Shown one piece after another: positions 1 to 5,588 of a DNA stretch of 5,588 nucleotides (its first letter is position 1; each line of letters begins with the position of its first letter). Source of the stretch: an uncultured Desulfobacterium sp. (GTDB taxonomy: Bacteria; Desulfobacterota; Desulfobacteria; Desulfobacterales; Desulfobacteraceae). The notes below the pieces were generated by a model. That model was not told the origin of the DNA. It searched no databases and saw nothing but the letters and a program-made list of their open reading frames with translations. The DNA lies in contig CAKZLA010000058.1 in the NCBI GenBank assembly GCA_937124525.1, positions 1-5,588 on the forward strand, given 5' to 3'. Made by a program: the position numbers and the translations under genes.

Positions 1-613
1 GTTTTTCATGATAACCGGGTGTGACAGTGGGTATGCAGCAATACGATGCATCTACCGGGATAACACAAGTATACCAAAGGTCTCCCGCAACAACTGCAGT
101 GGAATAGACCACAGATTGTTGCGCGAAACCTGCAAGAATCAATGTGCTGACCTGGTGCTTTCTTAGTACAAGATCTAAACCGGAATTTGTAAAGCTGCCT
201 ATTAACCAATTGTAAACAACCTCATCGCTTGGAATTTGACCCATCTCGTGCATTACTTCCAATCCTGCACGAATGAAATCATCGGTAAAATAGGGGCGGT
301 CAATTTTGGCAGCTTCAATTTCACGAAAAAGATCACCATACGCAGGAACTTTTCCTGTCGGATTAGGAATGGCATTGACAAAAATTACTGGCAGATTTCT
401 TTCACGAAAGGCATCTGCCAGCTTTCGACATTTTGGAACCATGCCTGACTCTGCTATACCTTTGGCCGCATGGGGCCCCCAATTGGGAATAAACATACCT
501 TCACCTGCCAAGCCTCTTTGCATGTGCATCAACACTAAAGCAGGCTTTCCTTCCATTTTCCATTCTTTGTGGTCTGATCTAAGGTATTTTATAGAATGGT
601 TATTTGTATCCAT
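1..613 (-). CDS. Isochorismatase-fold (cysteine hydrolase family) protein lacking the catalytic triad, 3' end outside window
   Basis: The minus frame is open from the ATG at 613 through base 1, giving 204 residues with no stop, so the C-terminus is missing. Fold signatures of the isochorismatase/nicotinamidase superfamily are clear: strand 1 plus helix at residues 24-35 (PALVLMHMQRGL), strand 2 at 74-81 (LPVIFVNA), and the strand/nucleophile-elbow region at 156-176 (from STLILAGFAQQS to STAVVA). Most members hydrolyse amides or vinyl ethers with an Asp-Lys-Cys triad. Aligning the motifs puts His30 at the Asp position (HMQ instead of DMQ), Asn135 at the Lys position (NWLIGSF against KxxYSAF) and Val168 at the Cys position, so normal catalysis is unlikely. 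Start choice: ATG 613 has AAGGAG nine bases upstream. An in-frame ATG at 664 with GGAG five bases upstream is a plausible alternative adding 17 residues. An upstream palindrome suggests control by the neighbouring MarR. The family call is firm; function is unknown. Confidence 0.85.
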   Translation of the reverse strand, partial: MDTNNHSIKYLRSDHKEWKMEGKPALVLMHMQRGLAGEGMFIPNWGPHAAKGIAESGMVPKCRKLADAFRERNLPVIFVNAIPNPTGKVPAYGDLFREIEAAKIDRPYFTDDFIRAGLEVMHEMGQIPSDEVVYNWLIGSFTNSGLDLVLRKHQVSTLILAGFAQQSVVYSTAVVAGDLWYTCVIPVDASYCCIPTVTPGYHEK

Positions 614-622
614 CGAAAATCT

Positions 623-628
623 CTCCTT
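623..628 (-). promoter_or_regulatory. Ribosome binding site of the isochorismatase-like gene
   Basis: Reads AAGGAG on the minus strand, nine bases before the ATG at 613. It favours that start. A second, shorter GGAG at 670-673 stands five bases before the in-frame ATG at 664, so a 17-residue longer form cannot be excluded. Confidence 0.6.
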
Positions 629-764
629 TTTATTGATAGTTTTTATATTTTTCTCGTCAGTCATAAATTCTCCAACTTGCCACCACATAATGTGTTTCAT
701 TAAAATTGAAATAAGCACATGTGGTATGATAAATGAGAGATTAAGACTCATGATTGTTTTTTTA

Positions 765-796
765 ATTCCAACTGTTAGCATACTAACAGTTGGAAT
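765..796. repeat. Perfect palindrome, probable MarR operator
   Basis: Left arm ATTCCAACTGTTAG (765-778) and right arm CTAACAGTTGGAAT (783-796) are exact reverse complements around a 4-base centre (CATA). Its central 14 bases, GTTAGCATACTAAC, match the marR promoter site at 1510-1523 at 13 of 14 positions. MarR dimers bind palindromes of about this size, so I infer an operator. As an RNA hairpin it would be stable, but neither strand has a T-run after it, which argues against an intrinsic terminator. It lies about 150 bases before the isochorismatase-like start, far for a simple promoter operator unless the transcript has a long leader. Confidence 0.55.
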
Positions 797-1066
797 AATA
801 AAATTTAATTCTTTCTAAAGTGCTTTCAGCAATGTGTCGAACAAGATGATTTTTCAGGTCATATGCCAATGATATTGGTTAAGAATGCGGGGTTGGTCAT
901 AATATGGCCCATTTTGAATCATTTTTTTGGGGTCCAAAAATAAAGTCAGTAATTACAAATAATTGAGCATACTATATATTCGTTATCCGTATAGTGGCTC
1001 AGCTTATGGCCAAACCTAAGAAGGCACTGATCAGAATATGATTTTTGAAAAATAAATGACCAAAAT

Positions 1067-1507
1067 TTATTTTTCCAAATTTTTTCTTATTTTAGTTAGA
1101 ATTCGTTTTGTAAGTTCAATATCGTCAGGATTAATTCCCTCATAGGCCTTGCGCAACACCTCTCTTGAAATATCATAAACCTTATCATATACTTCTTCTG
1201 CAGTAGCTGTCACAACCAATTGTTTAATTCGACTGTCGTCAGGATCAACTCGGCGGACGACCAATTCATCTCGTTCCATCCTGTCCACAAGTCTAGTCCC
1301 AGTTGCTTTTGTTATTTGAAGGAAATTTACCAGTTCGGAAAGGGATATAGGACCTGCGTCAAAAAGGTACACGAGCGCCCTAAACTGTACGCTTGTCACG
1401 CCAGTGCCTGCAAATTTGAAGTCGAGTTCTTTAACGAAAGCTTTGGCCGTTAGGTTGCTATGAAAACCAATACTTTCATATGGATCTATAAATTTTAGCT
1501 TTTTCAT
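1067..1507 (-). CDS. MarR-family winged helix-turn-helix transcriptional regulator
   Basis: This 146-residue protein has the usual MarR length and layout: an N-terminal dimerisation helix (residues about 11-33), a winged helix-turn-helix (about 37-100), and long C-terminal helices (about 101-145). The recognition helix lies around 66-78 (TKATGTRLVDRME). The beta wing is at 84-99 and carries the family pattern DPDDSR (88-93), whose arginine usually contacts the minor groove. MarR proteins act as cytoplasmic dimers that usually repress their own gene and neighbouring efflux or metabolic genes, with release by a small ligand; the ligand here is not predictable. The ATG at 1507 has no Shine-Dalgarno, but a good promoter ends eight bases upstream, so a leaderless mRNA is likely. 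A palindromic site overlaps that promoter, suggesting autorepression. It follows the exporter gene by 118 bases and precedes the isochorismatase-like gene on the same strand. Confidence 0.92.
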   Translation of the reverse strand: MKKLKFIDPYESIGFHSNLTAKAFVKELDFKFAGTGVTSVQFRALVYLFDAGPISLSELVNFLQITKATGTRLVDRMERDELVVRRVDPDDSRIKQLVVTATAEEVYDKVYDISREVLRKAYEGINPDDIELTKRILTKIRKNLEK

Positions 1508-1509
1508 AG

Positions 1510-1523
1510 GTTTGTATGCTAAC
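1510..1523. promoter_or_regulatory. Probable MarR operator overlapping the marR -10 element
   Basis: GTTTGTATGCTAAC is an imperfect inverted repeat that differs at one base from the centre of the 765-796 palindrome (GTTAGTATGCTAAC on the same strand sense). It covers the proposed -10 hexamer of marR at 1516-1521, where a bound dimer would block polymerase. Autoregulation is an inference from position and sequence match. A CAGTTGG found in the palindrome arms also recurs nearby at 1560-1566, which may be chance. Confidence 0.5.
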
Positions 1524-1544
1524 TAAAAATAATTATTATGTCAA
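1516..1544 (-). promoter_or_regulatory. Sigma70-type promoter of marR
   Basis: On the minus strand the -35 is a perfect TTGACA (1544-1539), followed by a 17-base spacer and a -10 of TAGCAT (1521-1516, four of six consensus bases). Only eight bases separate the -10 from the ATG at 1507. A start site at the usual distance falls one to three bases before the ATG, which explains the missing ribosome binding site. Confidence 0.6.
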
Positions 1545-1625
1545 GAATATATTTTTTTTCAGTTGGTGAATATATCGGAGAGCATTCAATTACCCATACT
1601 GACATTCCCTTTAATTTTATTCAGT

Positions 1626-3035
1626 CTACCTCTTTTGTATTTTTCGGTTTATGAGTATTGAGAGCAGAGTACCTGCCAAACTCAAGATCCCGAATAGTAA
1701 AAAACTGAAATGCATACTCCTAACAAAATGATTTGTATTGTTTGACATGACTGGCTGATTTCCCAGAAAACAAAAAAGAACTACTGTGATAATGGTAGTG
1801 CAGAATAGCATTCCAAGATTGCGCATGGTAGATACCATGGAAGCTGCTAATCCATGATATTGGGCGCTAACGCTACTCATTACTGCCGTCATGTTAGGGG
1901 TGGAGAAAAAACCAAGACCGATTCCCAGGAGCAAACTTACGACCACAATAAAAGGAAAAGAGGACCCTTTGTCGATCAAAGCTGCGGAAAACAAAGCTAT
2001 TGTGCAGATTGCCATCCCGGCGGTGGCGATTCCTGAAGGTTGATATCTATCGGCCAACCTCCCTGCAAGGAGTGAGAAAACGGCCTGAGCTATCGGCTGT
2101 ATTATGAGAAACAGGCCAGCATTTTGTGGTGATAATTCCTTCACATATTGAAGATAAAGACTGAAGAAAAAAATAAAACTGGTAGTTGAAGCGTAATTGA
2201 AAAAAGTATAGATGTTGTTAAAGGTAAAATTCAAATTGTTAATCATCAGATGCAAATCCAGAAGCGGATATGATGAATTCCATTCAATGAAAATAAAAAA
2301 GCCCAGGCCGATAATGCCAAGAAGCATAAGTAAAAAAGCTGATTCCTCTTTGGCCATCTGGGTTACTCCGTATGTTATCAAGCATAAAGATACCGCAAAT
2401 AAGCCAGCTCCTTTATAATCAAAAGGTTCACCTTTCGAAACAACCCATTCTCCCTTAAGCCAGATTAATGCCATCAACAAAGCCAGTAATACGATTCCGA
2501 ATACAAGGAAAAAAATCCATCTCCAACCCAACTGGCTTATGATAAACCCCGACAAACTTGGACCGGCAGACATGCCGGTATAAATCATAGCAACGACGAT
2601 GCCTATGGCCCTTCCGCGACGTTGTACCGGCACAATGGTTATCAGGATGGCAAATCCGCTTACCATTATCATTGCATTGGCCAGCCCTTGGAAAAACCTG
2701 AGAACCAGAAAGGTCCACATAGTATCCGTTATTCCTAATGCTAAAGTTACAATAGCGATCATGGCTGCACCAGCAAAAAATATTCGCTTTCTCCCATAAA
2801 TATCCGATAATCGCCCAACGGGGAGGAGGAAGGCCACAGTTGCCAGCACCATTACATTATTCACCAGACCCAGTTGAGAAGCGCTTGCACTCAGTTCATT
2901 GCCAATGGCTGGCAGAGCGACATTGACTGAAGAAACCAGAAATGGCCCAAGGAATTGGAAGGTCGCTACGATGATTAAGGCGATAGTCCATGATGATAAC
3001 GGTTGTTCAATATCGTGGTCGGGAGATATGATCAT
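1626..3035 (-). CDS. MFS drug/H+ antiporter-type multidrug exporter (14-helix DHA2-like)
   Basis: From the ATG at 3035 this is a 469-residue inner-membrane protein with about 14 predicted membrane helices, typical of the EmrB/QacA-like DHA2 group. Such proteins expel hydrophobic compounds in exchange for protons; the substrate here is unknown. Motifs seen: motif D in helix 1 (VNVALPAI, 37-44), motif A in the loop after helix 2 (GRLSDIYGRKR, 74-84), motif B in helix 4 (LRFFQG, 112-117, with Arg113) and the antiporter motif C in helix 5 (GMSAGPSLSG, 154-163). A degenerate motif A (GRLADR, 325-330) marks the second half. The helix 1 acidic residue common in EmrB/QacA is replaced by Leu33. Start: a GTG at 3098 would add 21 residues, but ATG 3035 gives the usual short cytoplasmic N-terminus, with a weak GGAA eight bases upstream. 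marR follows by 118 bases. Efflux regulated by that MarR is possible, but no matching operator is seen before this gene. Confidence 0.88.
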   Translation of the reverse strand: MIISPDHDIEQPLSSWTIALIIVATFQFLGPFLVSSVNVALPAIGNELSASASQLGLVNNVMVLATVAFLLPVGRLSDIYGRKRIFFAGAAMIAIVTLALGITDTMWTFLVLRFFQGLANAMIMVSGFAILITIVPVQRRGRAIGIVVAMIYTGMSAGPSLSGFIISQLGWRWIFFLVFGIVLLALLMALIWLKGEWVVSKGEPFDYKGAGLFAVSLCLITYGVTQMAKEESAFLLMLLGIIGLGFFIFIEWNSSYPLLDLHLMINNLNFTFNNIYTFFNYASTTSFIFFFSLYLQYVKELSPQNAGLFLIIQPIAQAVFSLLAGRLADRYQPSGIATAGMAICTIALFSAALIDKGSSFPFIVVVSLLLGIGLGFFSTPNMTAVMSSVSAQYHGLAASMVSTMRNLGMLFCTTIITVVLFCFLGNQPVMSNNTNHFVRSMHFSFLLFGILSLAGTLLSILINRKIQKR

Positions 3036-3168
3036 ATATTTATTTCCATTATAAATCAAGGTGTAAATTGCTATTATTGTGATTACTCGCAGTATCACCA
3101 GGGCTAATGCGGCGTTCTTCCCTGGACACTGTCTGATTCATATTTTAGTCTCTTTTGAAAGCTCGGTT
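3036..3168 (-). promoter_or_regulatory. Receptor-exporter intergenic region with candidate -10 and possible leader ORF
   Basis: A perfect TATAAT on the minus strand (3053-3048) lies twelve bases before the exporter ATG, but no decent -35 stands 16-19 bases upstream of it, so the promoter is only tentative. A 30-codon reading frame (ATG at 3141, stop at 3051-3049) precedes the exporter with a poor ribosome binding site and may be chance. An inverted repeat CCAGGG/CCCTGG (3098-3103 and 3120-3125, 16-base loop) has no T-run, so it is not a convincing terminator for the receptor gene. Confidence 0.3.
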
Positions 3169-5355
3169 TTACAATAAATTGTTTGCCTTAATAGACTTAG
3201 AAAGAATTTTATTGCTGATTGTTTTTTTGCCTATTATTGAATTTAAATTGACCATAAAATCTTCCATCTGCGCCACCAGGGTGTTTAGCTCTTTGGTGGT
3301 TCCGGCCGAGGTCTCTGCACTTGCTGCATTTTGCTGAACCACTCTGTCCATTTGTGCAACTGCCGTATTAATTTGTTCGATGCCCTGGGATTGTTCTTCA
3401 CTGGCTGTTGCTATCTCACTGATGAGGTCAGCCACTCCTAATGTACTTTCAGTTACCTTGGAAAGTGCCTCGTCAGAATCCATAACCAGGCGGGCACTTT
3501 CGTTGATTTTACTGCTGGTGAGTTCAATTAAGTTGCTCGTATCACTGGCCGCATCTGCTGCTTTGATTGCCAAATTACGGACTTCTTCTGCCACCACTGC
3601 GAAGCCTGCTCCCGCCTCTCCTGCCCGGGCCGCTTCAACCGCTGCGTTCAAGGCCAACAGATTTGTTTGAAAGGCAATTTCGTCAATTGTTTTGATAATT
3701 TTTATTGTTTCCTCAGTGGCCCCTAATACATTCTGCATTCCATTTGTCAATTGCGTCATAATGCGGCTGGCGTGGCTCCCCATGCCAATGGAAGTTTTCA
3801 TAAGGGCATCAGCATGGGATGCATGGGATGCGTTCTGTTTTGTCATTGAAGCTATCTCTTCAAGGGAAGATGAGGTTTCCTCAACGGATGCCGCCTGCTC
3901 TGATGCCCCCTCGGACAACGCATGGCTGGAAGTGGTCAAGGATTCCGACACAACTGTTAATTTTTCACTACTATCCGTCAATCCATAAAGAATCCCATAC
4001 AAAGAGGTGGTGATAATTCGCGCCATGAAAAAAGCCGCAAAGATTCCAATAAGAAGTCCCAGAATTGTACCTGCAAGCATCATTGTTTTTGCCTGATGAG
4101 ACATTGAAATCATTTGTTCTTCATAATAGTTTCGTGCTTCGTAGCATAAGGATTGAGTGGTCTGAGCGGCATCCAACATCTCCTGAGCCACTATAGTTTG
4201 ATTTTTCAGCACTTGATCAAAACGGACAAAACCATCTTTAAACGCCGTCAATGCCGTCAGAATCGACTCAATGTACTGCCTTCCCTCCTGTGTTCCAAGG
4301 CGGCCACTGAATTCTTTTACCTCAGCAAACAATTGATCTATACCAGTCAGAATAAATAAATGATTATCGGCATCTTCAAACAAAATATAATTCTTTACCG
4401 CTGTTTGAATGCCATTCAACGTTGAATATATAGCATTGGCCTGACGGGTGTTGCTCAAAAGGCCATTCATCTGGGAATCGTTTTCGTCAAGGGTGCTTTT
4501 CAGTTTATCCATAAAACTGATCCGGGCTGCAATGCCTGCATTTACAGCTTGCTGAGATTTTTCTATAAAAATCACAAAAGCCTCAAAATCATTTTCAATC
4601 TCTGTTTTATTTTTTTTTAATAAATCCCGAAATTCTAAAACATGGGCATTGTAGTTGACGATCATATCGTCCATAAGTTGTATTTCCCGCTCATCATGAA
4701 GTTCTTTTTTCAACTTATCCGCTACTTCGTGAGCTGTGGTATTGTCCCAATCCCATACCTCCATAAAATTCTCATCAAAGCTGAAAATAAGTTGCGTTGC
4801 AAGGGCTCGATTTTCCAGGATTCGAATAAGAAACTCGTTTATTCCATCGGTTTTTTTCATTTGCTCCCGGAGGGTTATCTGCCCCCCTTTACGAATTTCA
4901 AGGAGCTGAACAGTCTGTTTTTCCCTGAAATCTTGGACGGCAGCCGTGGCTGCATCCACCTTTGTCTGCAAGTCCTTTAATGTTTTGTCTTTTTCTGATT
5001 TTAAAGCCACATAATCATTAAACGCCTTTCCATATAGCGACAACTGTTTTTTTACTTTTTCAAACAAAGCCCCATTGTCCAGGTTGGAAATTTGCTGCTG
5101 GAAGTCAGCAATGTTGGATTCAATGGCATGAACTTTGGTATTTACCTGCTGAACAGCTGCCTCATCTCCTTTGAGCATATAGTTTTTTTCATACTGGCGT
5201 GTTTCCAGCAGATCTCGAACTAAATTGTCCACTTTAATGACATCTTTACTTAACCTCATTACCGATGCAAAACCATTAAAACCCACCCATGAAACCGCCA
5301 CCATCAAAATCAAAATAATGCTGAATCCACCAAAAATTTTATCCCGTAATTTCAT
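3169..5355 (-). CDS. Methyl-accepting chemotaxis protein with large helical-repeat sensor region and no HAMP
   Basis: This 728-residue membrane receptor should signal through CheW/CheA to bias flagellar or related motility. Membrane helix 1 is at residues about 7-29 and helix 2 at about 424-446, enclosing roughly 394 extracytoplasmic residues that are almost entirely helical. That region shows three related segments (from about 44, 175 and 305) resembling helical-bimodular (HBM-like) sensor helices; the ligand is unknown. The cytoplasmic part has a consensus methylation site at 488-497 ([10 protein letters not shown]) and the canonical hairpin tip at 557-596 ([20 protein letters not shown], then Arg577 to Arg593). 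No CheR-tethering pentapeptide ends the protein; the tail is basic. Helix 2 runs straight into the signalling helices without a HAMP. Start: ATG 5355 is preceded in frame by a TAA, and its strong Shine-Dalgarno is unusually far away. No chemotaxis genes flank it, so it is an orphan receptor within this window. Family assignment is very sure. Confidence 0.96.
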   Translation of the reverse strand: MKLRDKIFGGFSIILILMVAVSWVGFNGFASVMRLSKDVIKVDNLVRDLLETRQYEKNYMLKGDEAAVQQVNTKVHAIESNIADFQQQISNLDNGALFEKVKKQLSLYGKAFNDYVALKSEKDKTLKDLQTKVDAATAAVQDFREKQTVQLLEIRKGGQITLREQMKKTDGINEFLIRILENRALATQLIFSFDENFMEVWDWDNTTAHEVADKLKKELHDEREIQLMDDMIVNYNAHVLEFRDLLKKNKTEIENDFEAFVIFIEKSQQAVNAGIAARISFMDKLKSTLDENDSQMNGLLSNTRQANAIYSTLNGIQTAVKNYILFEDADNHLFILTGIDQLFAEVKEFSGRLGTQEGRQYIESILTALTAFKDGFVRFDQVLKNQTIVAQEMLDAAQTTQSLCYEARNYYEEQMISMSHQAKTMMLAGTILGLLIGIFAAFFMARIITTSLYGILYGLTDSSEKLTVVSESLTTSSHALSEGASEQAASVEETSSSLEEIASMTKQNASHASHADALMKTSIGMGSHASRIMTQLTNGMQNVLGATEETIKIIKTIDEIAFQTNLLALNAAVEAARAGEAGAGFAVVAEEVRNLAIKAADAASDTSNLIELTSSKINESARLVMDSDEALSKVTESTLGVADLISEIATASEEQSQGIEQINTAVAQMDRVVQQNAASAETSAGTTKELNTLVAQMEDFMVNLNSIIGKKTISNKILSKSIKANNLL

Positions 5356-5372
5356 GTTTTAAAATGTATCAT

Positions 5373-5384
5373 CTCCTTTTTTCC
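5373..5384 (-). promoter_or_regulatory. Extended Shine-Dalgarno at unusual distance from the chemoreceptor start
   Basis: Reads AAAGGAGATGAT on the minus strand, close to a full complement of the 16S rRNA 3' tail, but the GGAG core ends 17 bases before the ATG at 5355. An in-frame TAA lies between them, so the start cannot be moved upstream. Within it an ATG opens a six-codon frame whose TGA overlaps the receptor ATG. Confidence 0.5.
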
Positions 5385-5534
5385 CATTTTACAAGGGAGT
5401 CGATAATTGTAAGATCAAACCCCCTTAAATTTTGGTTAATTAAGTACCCGAACTGATATTCTTCAAGATAAAATCCAGAGATATCATTAATATTTATCCA
5501 TGTAATACGGAAAAATATATGTGTGGGTAATTAA

Positions 5535-5565
5535 GCCGCTGGGCGGCAGATTTGCGAAGTCTGCC
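5535..5565. repeat. Two overlapping GC-rich hairpins
   Basis: Hairpin 1 is GCCGC-TGG-GCGGC (5535-5547). Hairpin 2 has arms 5545-5553 and 5557-5565 around a GCG loop, nine pairs including one G-T wobble when read on the plus strand. They share GGC at 5545-5547, so they cannot form together. On the minus strand the wobble becomes a C-A mismatch, so the fold is better in a plus-strand RNA. The plus strand continues ATTTCAACATTCTTT, a weak U-rich tail, so a plus-strand terminator or attenuator-like element is possible. A REP-type repeat or coincidental coding sequence are alternatives. Confidence 0.35.
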
Positions 5566-5588
5566 ATTTCAACATTCTTTAATAGGAA

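Larger units (their letters stand above)
614..1066. other. Gene-poor intergenic stretch between marR and the isochorismatase-like gene
   Basis: I see no convincing gene in these 453 bases. It is AT-rich and broken by stops on both strands, except that the isochorismatase-like frame stays open upstream of its start as far as a TAG near 816, with in-frame ATGs at 664, 688, 700 and 751. It holds a perfect palindrome at 765-796, a partial copy of the palindrome core at 966-974, and weak AT-rich inverted repeats (866-878, 924-940, 1041-1053). None of these has the GC stem plus T-run of a good intrinsic terminator for marR. I found no strong -35/-10 pair for the downstream gene. Confidence 0.6.
5356..5588. 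other. Upstream region of the chemoreceptor gene
   Basis: AT-rich, with no confident gene. On the minus strand a frame is open from the window edge to a TAA at 5489-5487 (33 codons) and could be the tail of an upstream gene. The plus strand also has an open frame from about 5503 to the edge, so neither is called. A TACAAT hexamer (minus strand) between the receptor start and this tail resembles a -10, but its -35 is poor. I found no clear sigma28 or sigma54 promoter for the receptor. Confidence 0.4.

Noticed and set aside
765..796. Palindrome as an intrinsic terminator
   Set aside because: The stem is strong, but the downstream side is A-rich on both strands with no T-run, and its core recurs at the marR promoter, which fits an operator better.
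306..818. 170-residue plus-strand open frame
   Set aside because: It is antiparallel to the isochorismatase-like gene, which has clear family motifs and a good ribosome binding site. The plus-strand translation shows no recognisable domain.
924..940. Small inverted repeat TTTTTGG-GGT-CCAAAAA
   Set aside because: Mostly A-T pairs with only two G-C pairs and no proper T-tract; expected by chance in AT-rich DNA.
1545..1575. Direct repeat GAATATAT at 1545-1552 and 1568-1575
   Set aside because: Eight AT-rich bases repeated once in an AT-rich intergenic region; no link to a promoter element or mobile element end.
3812..3832. Short tandem repeat ATGGGATGC in the chemoreceptor gene
   Set aside because: It encodes HASHASHA in the signalling helix and keeps the frame; a minor codon-level duplication rather than a functional repeat.
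3380..3988. Plus-strand open frames of 96 and 98 codons opposite the chemoreceptor signalling domain
   Set aside because: They are shadows of the highly conserved receptor hairpin region, with low-complexity Ser/Ala/Leu-rich composition and no family signature.
1..5588. CRISPR array, tRNA, rRNA, insertion sequence or phage genes
   Set aside because: No regular spaced repeats, no tRNA cloverleaf or rRNA-like sequence, and no transposase, integrase or phage protein was recognised on either strand.

Overview
The window is AT-rich bacterial DNA in which every gene I can support lies on the minus strand. Reading in the direction of transcription (high to low coordinates), the order is: a 728-residue methyl-accepting chemotaxis receptor (5355-3169), an MFS drug/H+ antiporter-type exporter (3035-1626), a MarR-family regulator (1507-1067), and an isochorismatase-fold protein (613 to beyond base 1) that runs off the left edge. 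The receptor's cytoplasmic sequence ([18 protein letters not shown], then the canonical hairpin) is the style common in Desulfobacterota such as Desulfobacterales. With the low GC content, a sulfate-reducer-like deltaproteobacterium is my best guess, held with moderate confidence; no rRNA or taxonomic marker is present.

Region by region: 5356-5588 is upstream of the receptor. It holds a strong but oddly distant Shine-Dalgarno and, near the edge, two overlapping GC-rich hairpins. 3036-3168 separates receptor from exporter. 1508-1625 separates exporter from marR and holds a good sigma70-type promoter for marR, whose -10 lies so close to the ATG that the transcript is probably leaderless. 614-1066 is a 450-base gene-poor stretch containing a perfect 14-bp-arm palindrome. 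The isochorismatase-like gene follows.

How they may work together: the centre of the palindrome upstream of the isochorismatase-like gene matches, at 13 of 14 bases, a site sitting on the marR -10 element. I infer that MarR represses itself and controls the isochorismatase-like gene; I found no comparable site before the exporter. The exporter is next to marR, as is common for MarR-regulated efflux, but that link rests on position only. The receptor looks independent.

The two most unusual proteins are these. The isochorismatase-fold protein lacks all three residues of the family's catalytic Asp-Lys-Cys triad (His30, Asn135 and Val168 in their places), so it is probably not a normal cysteine hydrolase. 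The chemoreceptor has a roughly 394-residue extracytoplasmic region built from three related helical repeats, and its second membrane helix joins the signalling domain with no room for a HAMP domain.
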